NCBI GenBank assembly: GCA_020349865.1
Contig: CP070700.1
Coordinates: 3,062,027-3,067,473, forward strand
Reading direction: 5' to 3'
Origin: Desulfobacteraceae bacterium
GTDB lineage: Bacteria; Desulfobacterota; DSM-4660; Desulfatiglandales; Desulfatiglandaceae
DNA length: 5,447 nucleotides
Shown: positions 1 to 5,447 of the stretch, piece after piece
How positions within the stretch are numbered: position 1 is the first letter of the stretch
How the letters are laid out: each line of letters begins with the position of its first letter
Notes under the pieces: model-generated
The model's database searches: none
What the model saw: the letters and a program-made list of their open reading frames with translations, nothing else
What the model was told of the DNA's origin: nothing
Translations under genes and position numbers: made by a program

Positions 1-1491
1 AAAATCAACAGATTTTGGCCTCTTGAACCCTGCAATTTTACCTCTGCAAAAATCCATGAGTTCCTTTGAAAGATCATCACTCGGCTCATAGCCATCATGC
101 AGAATAACTACGGCCTTTATTGCTTCGCCCCACTTGTCGTCAGGTACACCGATCACTGCCACATCTTTGATCGCCTCATGGGCACCAATAGTGCTTTCTA
201 CCTCAGAAGGATAAACATTTTCCCCACCGGTTATGATCATGTTTGCCTTCCTATCCACCAGGGTATAAAAGCCATCTTTATCCCTTCTGGCCATATCCCC
301 GGCAGAGGACCATTCCCCTTCAAATGCCTCTTTGGTCTTCTCAGGCTCTTTCAAGTACTCCTTGAATAGCATGGGGGTCCGGTAGAAAACTTCTCCTACC
401 TCCCCATCAGGTACAGGATTTCTGTCCTCATCGAGCAACTTGATCCTATCCGTGCCAAAGATTTCTTTACCTATAGAGCCAAGTTTTTCAAACTGATATT
501 CTGGCCTTAAGAGGGTTACCAGGCCGCCCTCTGTTGTCCCATATGCCTCCCAAAGCTCGGCGTTCTTGAAATACTCCATGATGGCGAGCTTCAGATCTTT
601 TCTGGCAGGCGCAGAAGAGATAAGCAACTGACGAATAGACGATACATCAATGTTGTTTTTGACATCATCGGGCAGGGCCAGCATCATAATGTAATGGGTC
701 GGAACCAATGAGGTATACGTGATCTTATATTTTTCAATAGTTTTCAATAGATCTTCCGGATCGAAACTGACCATGTTGTATACGAATACCGGCGCCGAAA
801 CCAGGGTATAGGTAAAGGAGTAAAAGATGGAATTGATATGACACATGGGCATGACCAGCATGACTTTATCCGTGGGGAGAACGCCCGTGTTAGTATTATT
901 CAAGTAATATTGGGCAACGGTGCTTTCATGGGTCCTCATCACTCCCTTGGGCCTCCCCGTGGTCCCTGACGTGTACATGATGTACCATATATCAGCAGTA
1001 TCAATCATGATATCCGGCTCGTCAGGAGAGGACTTGGCCAGCCAGTCTTCATATCCTATGTATCCTTCAGGCGCCAGCCCTTCTCCCAAATAGATATATG
1101 CATCTTTGGGAACAGGGAGTTTATCTTTGATGCTGTCAATGAGCTCCACAAAAGGCGCCTCTACAATAAAGGCCTTGCATTCCGAATGGTTAACGATGTA
1201 CTCAATGTCAGGACCTGCCAGTCTGAACATTATTGGTACAACCCATTGCCCTCCCTTTGCACAGCCGGCGTAGATGTCCATCCATTCACCCCGGTTGTAG
1301 GCAAGCACGGCAAAGGTTTTCTCGTAACCCACACCCAGGTCCTTCAAACCGTTCGCCAGGCGACAGGACCGTTCATTCCAATGTTTGAAGCTAAATTCAT
1401 TGTTCTTATCCTGCCACCCTAACTTATCCGGATAATTGATGGCATTCATCTTCAACATAGTACCAGCATGCATCCATTTACTTGTCGTCAT
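1..1491 (-). CDS. AMP-forming acyl-CoA ligase (ANL superfamily), 3'-partial
   Basis: The frame is open from ATG 1491 to the left window edge, giving 497 codons without a stop; some 20-40 C-terminal residues are probably missing. The enzyme would activate a carboxylic acid to its acyl-CoA through an acyl-adenylate. Core motifs appear in the expected order: YTSGTTGRPKGV (about 173-184, phosphate-binding loop), PMCHINS (215-221), AYGTTEGG (316-323, adenine-side), SAGDMARRDKDGFYTLVDR (about 396-414, with the ribose-binding Asp399 and hinge-side Asp413), and ITGGENVYPSEVE (about 420-432). GKIAGFKRPKSVDF is the last visible stretch; the catalytic Lys of the final PxTxxGK motif lies beyond the window. 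ATG 1491 is backed by an AAGGAGG ribosome binding site eight bases upstream. Substrate class is uncertain: the sequence resembles medium-chain, cyclic or aryl-acid ligases rather than acetyl-CoA synthetase. Position at the end of a dehydratase/activase cluster suggests it feeds that pathway, but a 108-base gap leaves room for separate control. Confidence 0.93.
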   Translation of the reverse strand, partial: MTTSKWMHAGTMLKMNAINYPDKLGWQDKNNEFSFKHWNERSCRLANGLKDLGVGYEKTFAVLAYNRGEWMDIYAGCAKGGQWVVPIMFRLAGPDIEYIVNHSECKAFIVEAPFVELIDSIKDKLPVPKDAYIYLGEGLAPEGYIGYEDWLAKSSPDEPDIMIDTADIWYIMYTSGTTGRPKGVMRTHESTVAQYYLNNTNTGVLPTDKVMLVMPMCHINSIFYSFTYTLVSAPVFVYNMVSFDPEDLLKTIEKYKITYTSLVPTHYIMMLALPDDVKNNIDVSSIRQLLISSAPARKDLKLAIMEYFKNAELWEAYGTTEGGLVTLLRPEYQFEKLGSIGKEIFGTDRIKLLDEDRNPVPDGEVGEVFYRTPMLFKEYLKEPEKTKEAFEGEWSSAGDMARRDKDGFYTLVDRKANMIITGGENVYPSEVESTIGAHEAIKDVAVIGVPDDKWGEAIKAVVILHDGYEPSDDLSKELMDFCRGKIAGFKRPKSVDF

Positions 1492-1499
1492 TTTAAAGG

Positions 1500-1506
1500 C
1501 CTCCTT
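1500..1506 (-). promoter_or_regulatory. strong ribosome binding site AAGGAGG of the acyl-CoA ligase
   Basis: AAGGAGG on the minus strand ends eight bases before ATG 1491, preceded by a run of A. It is a near-ideal Shine-Dalgarno sequence and fixes the ligase start. Confidence 0.8.
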
Positions 1507-1527
1507 TTTTCTTGAATCAAACTGTAA

Positions 1528-1545
1528 CCACCAGAGGTATGGTGG
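1528..1545 (-). other. small stem-loop between the activase and ligase genes
   Basis: CCACCA at 1528-1533 pairs with TGGTGG at 1540-1545 around a six-base loop, giving a perfect 6-bp stem. On the transcribed strand it lies about 36 bases before the ligase start. No U-run follows, so a factor-independent terminator is unlikely; a weak attenuating hairpin, a protein-binding site or chance are all possible. Confidence 0.35.
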
Positions 1546-1558
1546 ATAACTTAATTTA

Positions 1559-1587
1559 ATACTAAAAAACCCTATACATTAGAACAA
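1559..1587 (-). promoter_or_regulatory. possible weak promoter upstream of the acyl-CoA ligase
   Basis: On the minus strand TTGTTC (1587-1582) and TAGTAT (1564-1559) are separated by exactly 17 bases and lie in the AT-rich gap upstream of the ligase. They match the sigma-70 consensus at only three and four of six positions. The call rests mainly on the spacing and on the location in an otherwise unexplained 108-base gap. Confidence 0.2.
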
Positions 1588-1599
1588 GTTAGGCACTTC

Positions 1600-2391
1600 T
1601 CATTCTTTGCTATTCTCCATGGCAAAAAGTGCTGCACCTACGGCACCGGTCAACTGGGGATATTCAGGTACAAAAATCTCACGTTCAGTAATCTCTCTAA
1701 CCATCTTTACTAAATACGGATTATGGGCCACCACTCCTCCGGTCATGGCCACCCTGTCTGAGAGAGAATCCATTTCAAGGACTCTCTTGATCACTGAAAA
1801 GAAAAGCCCTTTTACAATGTCTGAGACCTTCTTCCCTTGCCTTATTTTCTCCAATACCTCAGTTGCCGAGAAAACAGTGCAGTAACTGCCCAACTCAACC
1901 ATGTTCTCGGCTCCTTTGGCTAGGGCATCCATGTCTTCGAGAGGGATTTCGAGACGCAGTGACATCTCCTCAAGAAATGCACCGGTACCGGCCGCACATT
2001 TGCGGTTCATTTTAAAACTCACACGCCGGCCCCGGTCGTCCACCTTGATAACCTTATTATCCTGGCCTCCGATATCAATAACCGTCATGGTCATAGGAAA
2101 ATATCGATAACAACCCTTGGCATGGCACCCGATTTCTGTTTTCGTTTCTTGGCTAAAAGGGACATTCTTTCTACCGTAGCCTGTTGAGACGCATTGAACT
2201 ATATTTTCTTTCAAAGCATGGGCCATCTCCAAGGCAGAGTTCAGGCAAATTTCAGCGGCATTTGCGAAATCAGTGCCTGACTTTCTCACCCAATGGCCGA
2301 TTAGCTTTTTTTCAGAATCGAGAATGGCCACTTTGGTATGGGAGGCACCCACATCGACACCGACGAAGATAGGGACAACATCATTAGTCAT
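1600..2391 (-). CDS. acyl-CoA dehydratase activase / benzoyl-CoA reductase ATPase subunit (BadF/BadG/BcrA/BcrD family)
   Basis: A 263-residue protein of the ASKHA (acetate/sugar kinase-Hsc70-actin) ATPase fold, the archerase-type electron donor to dehydratase-type subunits. The phosphate-1 motif is FVGVDVGASHTKVAILD (about 9-25). STGYGRKNVPF is at about 69-79, and VIDIGGQDNKVI (about 104-115) is the second phosphate motif. NRKCAAGTGAFLE (about 129-141) and SYCTVFSATEVL (about 169-180) supply Cys132 and Cys171, the two ligands per subunit that let a homodimer share one [4Fe-4S] cluster. Their 39-residue separation equals that of Cys127 and Cys166 in HgdC. MTGGVVAHNPYL (about 216-227) is the adenosine-side motif. 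Length is typical. ATP binding and hydrolysis drive a conformational change that injects one electron into the partner subunit, here presumably the preceding gene. An in-frame TGA sits two codons upstream of ATG 2391, which fixes the N-terminus. The usual CxVFAESEV is CTVFSATEV here, a mild variation keeping the Glu. Only one activase is present, as in dehydratase systems; class I benzoyl-CoA reductases such as Thauera BcrA/BcrD use two. Confidence 0.94.
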   Translation of the reverse strand: MTNDVVPIFVGVDVGASHTKVAILDSEKKLIGHWVRKSGTDFANAAEICLNSALEMAHALKENIVQCVSTGYGRKNVPFSQETKTEIGCHAKGCYRYFPMTMTVIDIGGQDNKVIKVDDRGRRVSFKMNRKCAAGTGAFLEEMSLRLEIPLEDMDALAKGAENMVELGSYCTVFSATEVLEKIRQGKKVSDIVKGLFFSVIKRVLEMDSLSDRVAMTGGVVAHNPYLVKMVREITEREIFVPEYPQLTGAVGAALFAMENSKE

Positions 2392-2397
2392 AATCCA

Positions 2398-2402
2398 TCA
2401 CC
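2398..2402 (-). promoter_or_regulatory. weak ribosome binding site GGTGA of the activase gene
   Basis: GGTGA lies six bases before ATG 2391 on the minus strand and overlaps an in-frame TGA at 2400-2398. It is much weaker than the sites of the two neighbouring genes, so the activase may be translated less than the dehydratase-type subunit. That would suit a catalytic activator needed in small amounts, which is inference. Confidence 0.4.
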
Positions 2403-2437
2403 ATAGGTGCGAACAAGAGGATGCACGGTTTTTTCAT

Positions 2438-2503
2438 TAAAGGCTCAAGGTACGAGGCACAGGTCGTAAGGCGAAAAAAATAAACCTCGCGCCTGTAGCT
2501 TCT
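2438..2503. repeat. degenerate heptamer repeats in opposed orientation around an A-rich tract
   Basis: On the plus strand, five consecutive 7-base units run from 2438 to 2472: TAAAGGC, TCAAGGT, ACGAGGC, ACAGGTC, GTAAGGC (loose consensus NNRAGGY, the fourth shifted by one). After an A-rich spacer (about 2473-2483), the reverse-complement pattern appears as ACCTCGC, GCCTGTA, GCTTCTC at 2484-2504. The two sides can pair imperfectly: 2447-2464 against 2484-2501, with 11 of 18 Watson-Crick positions, strongest at both ends. It lies directly after the dehydratase stop codon and fills more than half of the 112-base gap before the activase. It could be an mRNA folding or processing element, or a remnant of a dispersed intergenic repeat. 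The T-run is in the loop rather than after the stem, so it is not a standard terminator. Confidence 0.5.
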
Positions 2504-3745
2504 CTATTTCTCCTCCAGCTGCTCAATGAAGGCCTCAATGTTGGTCTTGGCCTGCTCCTCGGAGTAACACCTCAGATCGCACAAGTCTCCGTTGATGGTA
2601 AGAACGGGTATGCCCAATTTCTTACTTAACCTTTCCGGCATTCCATAGCGATTATTTGAATTGTTGGGACAGGTTTTGGCATCGTGGAAGAGAATACCGT
2701 CAAATTTGAATCTATTGTAGCAATCCTTAATATAGTGTTCCTTATAAGGCTCGTCCCTGACAATGAAAAGCTCCGTGTATGCAGCGGCCATACTTTCAAA
2801 TGGTTCATCGGGTTCAAGCTGATCAAATATCCAGCTATTGCAATAGGTGGAAGCAACAACACAGGTCTTTAAAGACGCGAACTGCTCGGAGAGGGTCCTC
2901 AACTTGCCCCATATGGGCATTCCTTCCCAATAGATACGATGTCTTTCTCCATCCACTGCGGCTACACGGTTTTTGACCCTTTCCCGAAGCTCGGGGAGGA
3001 GTAGCTCATAATACTCGACACCCTCCTTGGTGCCCCGGGCGACCACGGCAGGACCCATATGAATGGTCGCGTCAAAAAATGTCCAGGGAGACGGGATGAC
3101 TGCCGCCTCTTCAAGGCAGGCCCTCCACAGCTCAGAAGTGCGCCTGGAATATCCAACGGCCTCCTTAAATCGATCCATGTCGAATTTTTCACCGGTCACC
3201 GCTTCAAGTTTGGGTACCAGGTCCCTGATCTGGCTTGCAATATCGTCGATCACATAGTCCCGGATTTCTCCGATGTCCCTGTGTGTGTGAACACCAACGA
3301 GCGGAACATTAAGCTCCCGTGAATACCAGGCAAACCAGTCCTGTACATCCCGACACTGGTTTGTATTGAACACAAGCACGTCCGGCTTTGGCACGGACTC
3401 AATATTATAGGCCATGGTCAGGGGAGTCTTTTTCTGGAGATAGGAACCTACGTCACACGTAAGGTATGAGCAGATGTCAGGTGAATAACCGAGTGCATTG
3501 GCATAGGGGATAAGGTCTGTTGACATGCGAGTAGACCCCAACATGGCCCCGTGATTTTCCGGATAATAGACCAGAAAACCCATGCCCCTCAGAAGCTCGG
3601 CCGGTCCTACGCTCGTACACCAGGCGATTTTCTTGGATCCGGTTTTTGCGGCCTCATCCATTTCATAAAAATGATCAGCCATGAGCTTTTTACAGGCCTT
3701 TGTTGCCTCGATCTTTTTCCTTGTAACTTTCTTTTCCTCGGACAT
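2504..3745 (-). CDS. 2-hydroxyacyl-CoA dehydratase / benzoyl-CoA reductase-type Fe-S subunit (HGD-D family)
   Basis: A 413-residue protein of the family that includes HgdB, FldC, BcrB and BadE, where each subunit carries a [4Fe-4S] cluster used for radical dehydration of 2-hydroxyacyl-CoA or ATP-driven reduction of an aromatic acyl-CoA. Family landmarks, numbered from ATG 3745: WCTSVGPAELLRGMGF near 42-57; a PENHGA loop at 62-67; SPDICSYLTCDVGSY near 88-102; NTNQC...W near 127-137; VTGEKFDMDR near 183-192; VEYYELLLPELRERV near 243-257; FHDAKTCPNNSNNRYG near 353-368; ING/DLCD near 384-390. Likely cluster ligands are among Cys43, Cys92, Cys131 and Cys359; twelve cysteines occur in all. There is no signal peptide or membrane segment, so it is cytoplasmic. 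A GTG at 3751 in the same frame would add two residues, but it lies inside the GAGGTG ribosome binding site, so ATG 3745 is preferred. Length is normal for one subunit. No second subunit is encoded next to it. Dehydratase and reductase activities cannot be separated by eye. Confidence 0.9.
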   Translation of the reverse strand: MSEEKKVTRKKIEATKACKKLMADHFYEMDEAAKTGSKKIAWCTSVGPAELLRGMGFLVYYPENHGAMLGSTRMSTDLIPYANALGYSPDICSYLTCDVGSYLQKKTPLTMAYNIESVPKPDVLVFNTNQCRDVQDWFAWYSRELNVPLVGVHTHRDIGEIRDYVIDDIASQIRDLVPKLEAVTGEKFDMDRFKEAVGYSRRTSELWRACLEEAAVIPSPWTFFDATIHMGPAVVARGTKEGVEYYELLLPELRERVKNRVAAVDGERHRIYWEGMPIWGKLRTLSEQFASLKTCVVASTYCNSWIFDQLEPDEPFESMAAAYTELFIVRDEPYKEHYIKDCYNRFKFDGILFHDAKTCPNNSNNRYGMPERLSKKLGIPVLTINGDLCDLRCYSEEQAKTNIEAFIEQLEEK

Positions 3746-3748
3746 GTG

Positions 3749-3754
3749 CACCTC
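3749..3754 (-). promoter_or_regulatory. ribosome binding site GAGGTG of the dehydratase-type gene
   Basis: On the minus strand GAGGTG precedes ATG 3745, with five bases between the GAGG core and the start. The hexamer is a perfect complement to the usual 16S rRNA tail. It swallows the alternative GTG at 3751, and this decides the start in favour of the ATG. Confidence 0.7.
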
Positions 3755-3764
3755 ACTGTTGAAT

Positions 3765-5447
3765 TTAAGCTATATTCTGGGCCACGATTTCGGTAATATC
3801 CATGATCTTTATCTTGCCTCTTTCCTGTTTAGGTACGGCCTTTGCCCCCTTTCGCAAATTGTCCTTGCAGGCGGCGCACCCGGAGACAATAATTTCAGCG
3901 CCCACGGCCAGGGCGTCTCGGACCCTTTCTGCGGCCATTTCCATCGCCATTTCAGGATTATTGGCCAATACACCACCGCCGCCACCGCAACAGCGGGCCT
4001 TAAGCCTGTTTCTGGCCATCTCTACAAGTTCAAGCCCTGGGATCGCTTTTAGTATATTTCTGGGCTCTTCAAAGACCTTAAAGGCCCTCCCAAGGTCGCA
4101 GGGATCATGGTAGGTAACCTTTTTCCCCAAATCTCCCTCAAATTTTATCTTCCCTTCGTTGATGAGTTTCTCAAGATATTGCACAGAGTGATACACTTCC
4201 AATCCGTGATCTTTGATCTGCGGATAAATCTTCTTAAATGTTTTATAGCACCCTGCACAGGGGGTTACCAGTTCATGGGCCCCCGTGGCCTTAATTCTTT
4301 CCATGAGCTTCTCGGCATTGGATTTAAACTCATCCCTTGAGCCCATGAGAAACAGGGGGAAACCGCAACAGCCCTCTTCAGTGGATAGAGTTGTATAATC
4401 AACCCCGGCCATATCGAGAGGCTTGATAAGGCTGGGGATCATTTTCATATCCAGATAGCTGGGTACGCACCCCATAAACAGGAATGTTTCGGCCTCGGAT
4501 TTAAGTTGCCCCGCCTGGATCTTTTCTTTAAGGGCGGAAGGGTAAATGTCGATCCTGTCCGCCTTTGCACTTGCATAAACATTACCGGTCTTGAGGATGT
4601 TATCCCTCACGCCGAGAACCGGTTCAGGCGTGTATCCGGCCTTGTAAAGTTTTTCGCGCACCCCTTCTACAATCTCGTCCACTTTAACCAGGGCAGGGCA
4701 GAAATAGGTGCAGGCCTGACAGGTAGTGCAACTGTAAAAGGCTTCGGCCAGATCGCTTGAAGGTTCTATGGTGTCATTTAAGAAATTAAAGGCAAGGACA
4801 TTTCTCCCCCGCGCGTTTCTCGATTCCCTGTGGGTTACACTAAAGGTGGGGCACCCAAGCCGACAGAAACCGCAGTAAATGCATGCAAGGAGCTCGTTAT
4901 CAACCTCCTCACCAAAAGAATTGACCCCCTCAGGATGGTCGAGCAGGGGCTGAAATGCAAAATAGTCGTAGATATCGTATTTCTTTTTTTCCAGCCCCAT
5001 CTTACCCGGATTGAGTATGTTATTGGGATCAAGGGCTTTCTTAATGGACCGCATGACGTCCAGGGCTGGGCCTAATTGTTTTTCTATATATGGGTTTCTG
5101 GCGAGGCCGGTTCCATGTTCAGCCGTAACCGTTCCTCCCATCTCAAGGGCAAGTTTAGCGAGTTCATCGGCGGCCGGTCTGAGCCTGTCCCATTCGGCCT
5201 TGCTTCTCATATCGGTTACAAGCGTGGTGTGGACATTACCGTCCCCTATATGGCCAAATGTCGTGAGCAGCAGGTCGTATTTATCCGATATCTCCTGTGC
5301 CCTCTTAATGACCTCTGGAATTTTTGTTGGAGGAATACCAAGGTCTTCAGAGATAGCAACAAGCCTGTTTCCCGGTTTGATTCTCGACAGGGTCGGGACC
5401 AGTTTCCCTCGTGCCTCCATGATTTCTTCAGCTTTTGCAGGGTCATC
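3765..5447 (-). CDS. FAD-linked oxidase / Fe-S oxidoreductase fusion (GlcD C-terminus + GlcF/HdrB-like), 5'-partial
   Basis: The frame is open to the right window edge, so the N-terminus, including the FAD-binding PCMH domain expected for this family, is missing. An internal Met at 5420 is not a credible start. 560 residues are visible. Residues about 1-150 are the C-terminal domain of FAD-linked oxidases (GlcD / D-lactate dehydrogenase type), with GHIGDGNVH at 65-73, AEHGTG near 109-114 and DPNNILNPGK at 140-149. Two CxxCxxCxxxCP ferredoxin motifs follow (Cys189/192/195/199 and 240/243/246/250). Two complete CCG modules come next: Cys327, 360-361, 397, 400, and Cys450, 486-487, 524, 527. Their spacing fits Cx31-39CCx35-36CxxC, as in GlcF, LutA and HdrB. 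Known family members oxidise D-2-hydroxyacids (lactate, glycolate, 2-hydroxyglutarate) at FAD and pass electrons through Fe-S centres to a quinone or other carrier. It ends 19 bases before the dehydratase start, implying co-transcription. Substrate and electron acceptor are unknown; a pure electron-transfer role is also possible. No transmembrane segment is seen in the visible part. Confidence 0.93.
   Translation of the reverse strand, partial: DDPAKAEEIMEARGKLVPTLSRIKPGNRLVAISEDLGIPPTKIPEVIKRAQEISDKYDLLLTTFGHIGDGNVHTTLVTDMRSKAEWDRLRPAADELAKLALEMGGTVTAEHGTGLARNPYIEKQLGPALDVMRSIKKALDPNNILNPGKMGLEKKKYDIYDYFAFQPLLDHPEGVNSFGEEVDNELLACIYCGFCRLGCPTFSVTHRESRNARGRNVLAFNFLNDTIEPSSDLAEAFYSCTTCQACTYFCPALVKVDEIVEGVREKLYKAGYTPEPVLGVRDNILKTGNVYASAKADRIDIYPSALKEKIQAGQLKSEAETFLFMGCVPSYLDMKMIPSLIKPLDMAGVDYTTLSTEEGCCGFPLFLMGSRDEFKSNAEKLMERIKATGAHELVTPCAGCYKTFKKIYPQIKDHGLEVYHSVQYLEKLINEGKIKFEGDLGKKVTYHDPCDLGRAFKVFEEPRNILKAIPGLELVEMARNRLKARCCGGGGGVLANNPEMAMEMAAERVRDALAVGAEIIVSGCAACKDNLRKGAKAVPKQERGKIKIMDITEIVAQNIA

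Noticed and set aside
97..369. Plus-strand open frame of 90 residues at the left end
   Set aside because: It is antisense to the acyl-CoA ligase, where clear adenylation motifs read on the minus strand; it has no domain of its own.
1186..1422. Plus-strand open frame of 78 residues
   Set aside because: It is antisense to the N-terminal part of the acyl-CoA ligase, with no domain signal.
2438..2503. CRISPR array or rho-independent terminator
   Set aside because: The units are 7 bases and contiguous with no spacers, and the T-run on the transcribed strand lies in the loop, not after a stem.
1600..3745. Calling the pair a genuine class I benzoyl-CoA reductase
   Set aside because: Class I enzymes of the Thauera/Rhodopseudomonas type have four subunits (two catalytic, two ATPase). 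Only one of each kind is visible, so the specific name is not supported.
3681..4052. Plus-strand open frame of 123 residues
   Set aside because: It lies antisense to the well-supported flavo-FeS gene and the start of the dehydratase-type gene, has no recognisable domain, and its composition follows the opposite coding strand.
3765..5420. Treating Met at 5420 as the true start of the flavo-FeS protein
   Set aside because: The frame continues open to the window edge, and the family needs an upstream FAD-binding domain; this Met sits inside the C-terminal FAD-oxidase domain.

Overview
The window holds four genes, all on the minus strand and so read from right to left, packed as a catabolic cluster. 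In transcription order they are: a D-2-hydroxyacid dehydrogenase/glycolate-oxidase-type flavo-iron-sulfur fusion protein (its N-terminus lies beyond the right edge); one 2-hydroxyacyl-CoA dehydratase / benzoyl-CoA reductase-type iron-sulfur subunit; its ATP-dependent activase (BadF/BadG/BcrA/HgdC family); and an AMP-forming acyl-CoA ligase (its last C-terminal residues lie beyond the left edge). I see no convincing gene on the plus strand, and no tRNA, rRNA, CRISPR array or insertion sequence.

The gene content points to a strict anaerobe. Activase/dehydratase pairs use oxygen-sensitive [4Fe-4S] clusters to drive ATP-dependent one-electron reductions, and GlcD-GlcF/HdrB-type fusions are common in sulfate reducers, syntrophs and related Desulfobacterota. 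Moderate base composition, strong AGGAGG-type ribosome binding sites and a degenerate heptamer repeat between two genes fit that placement. The taxonomic assignment is inference only.

Layout by region: 5447-3765 flavo-FeS fusion; 3764-3746 short 19-base gap carrying most of a GAGGTG ribosome binding site; 3745-2504 dehydratase-type subunit; 2503-2392 a 112-base gap with a heptamer-repeat/imperfect inverted-repeat structure; 2391-1600 activase; 1599-1492 a 108-base gap with a small hairpin, a weak promoter-like pair of hexamers and a strong ribosome binding site; 1491-1 acyl-CoA ligase.

A working model is that the ligase makes an acyl-CoA from a free acid, the activase hydrolyses ATP to push one electron into the dehydratase-type subunit, that subunit dehydrates a 2-hydroxyacyl-CoA or reduces an aromatic/enoyl-CoA, and the flavo-FeS protein oxidises a 2-hydroxyacid or passes electrons between the thioester pathway and another carrier. 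The most notable point is that only one dehydratase-type subunit is present, whereas the characterised dehydratases and benzoyl-CoA reductases need two different ones. The substrate cannot be told from the sequence.
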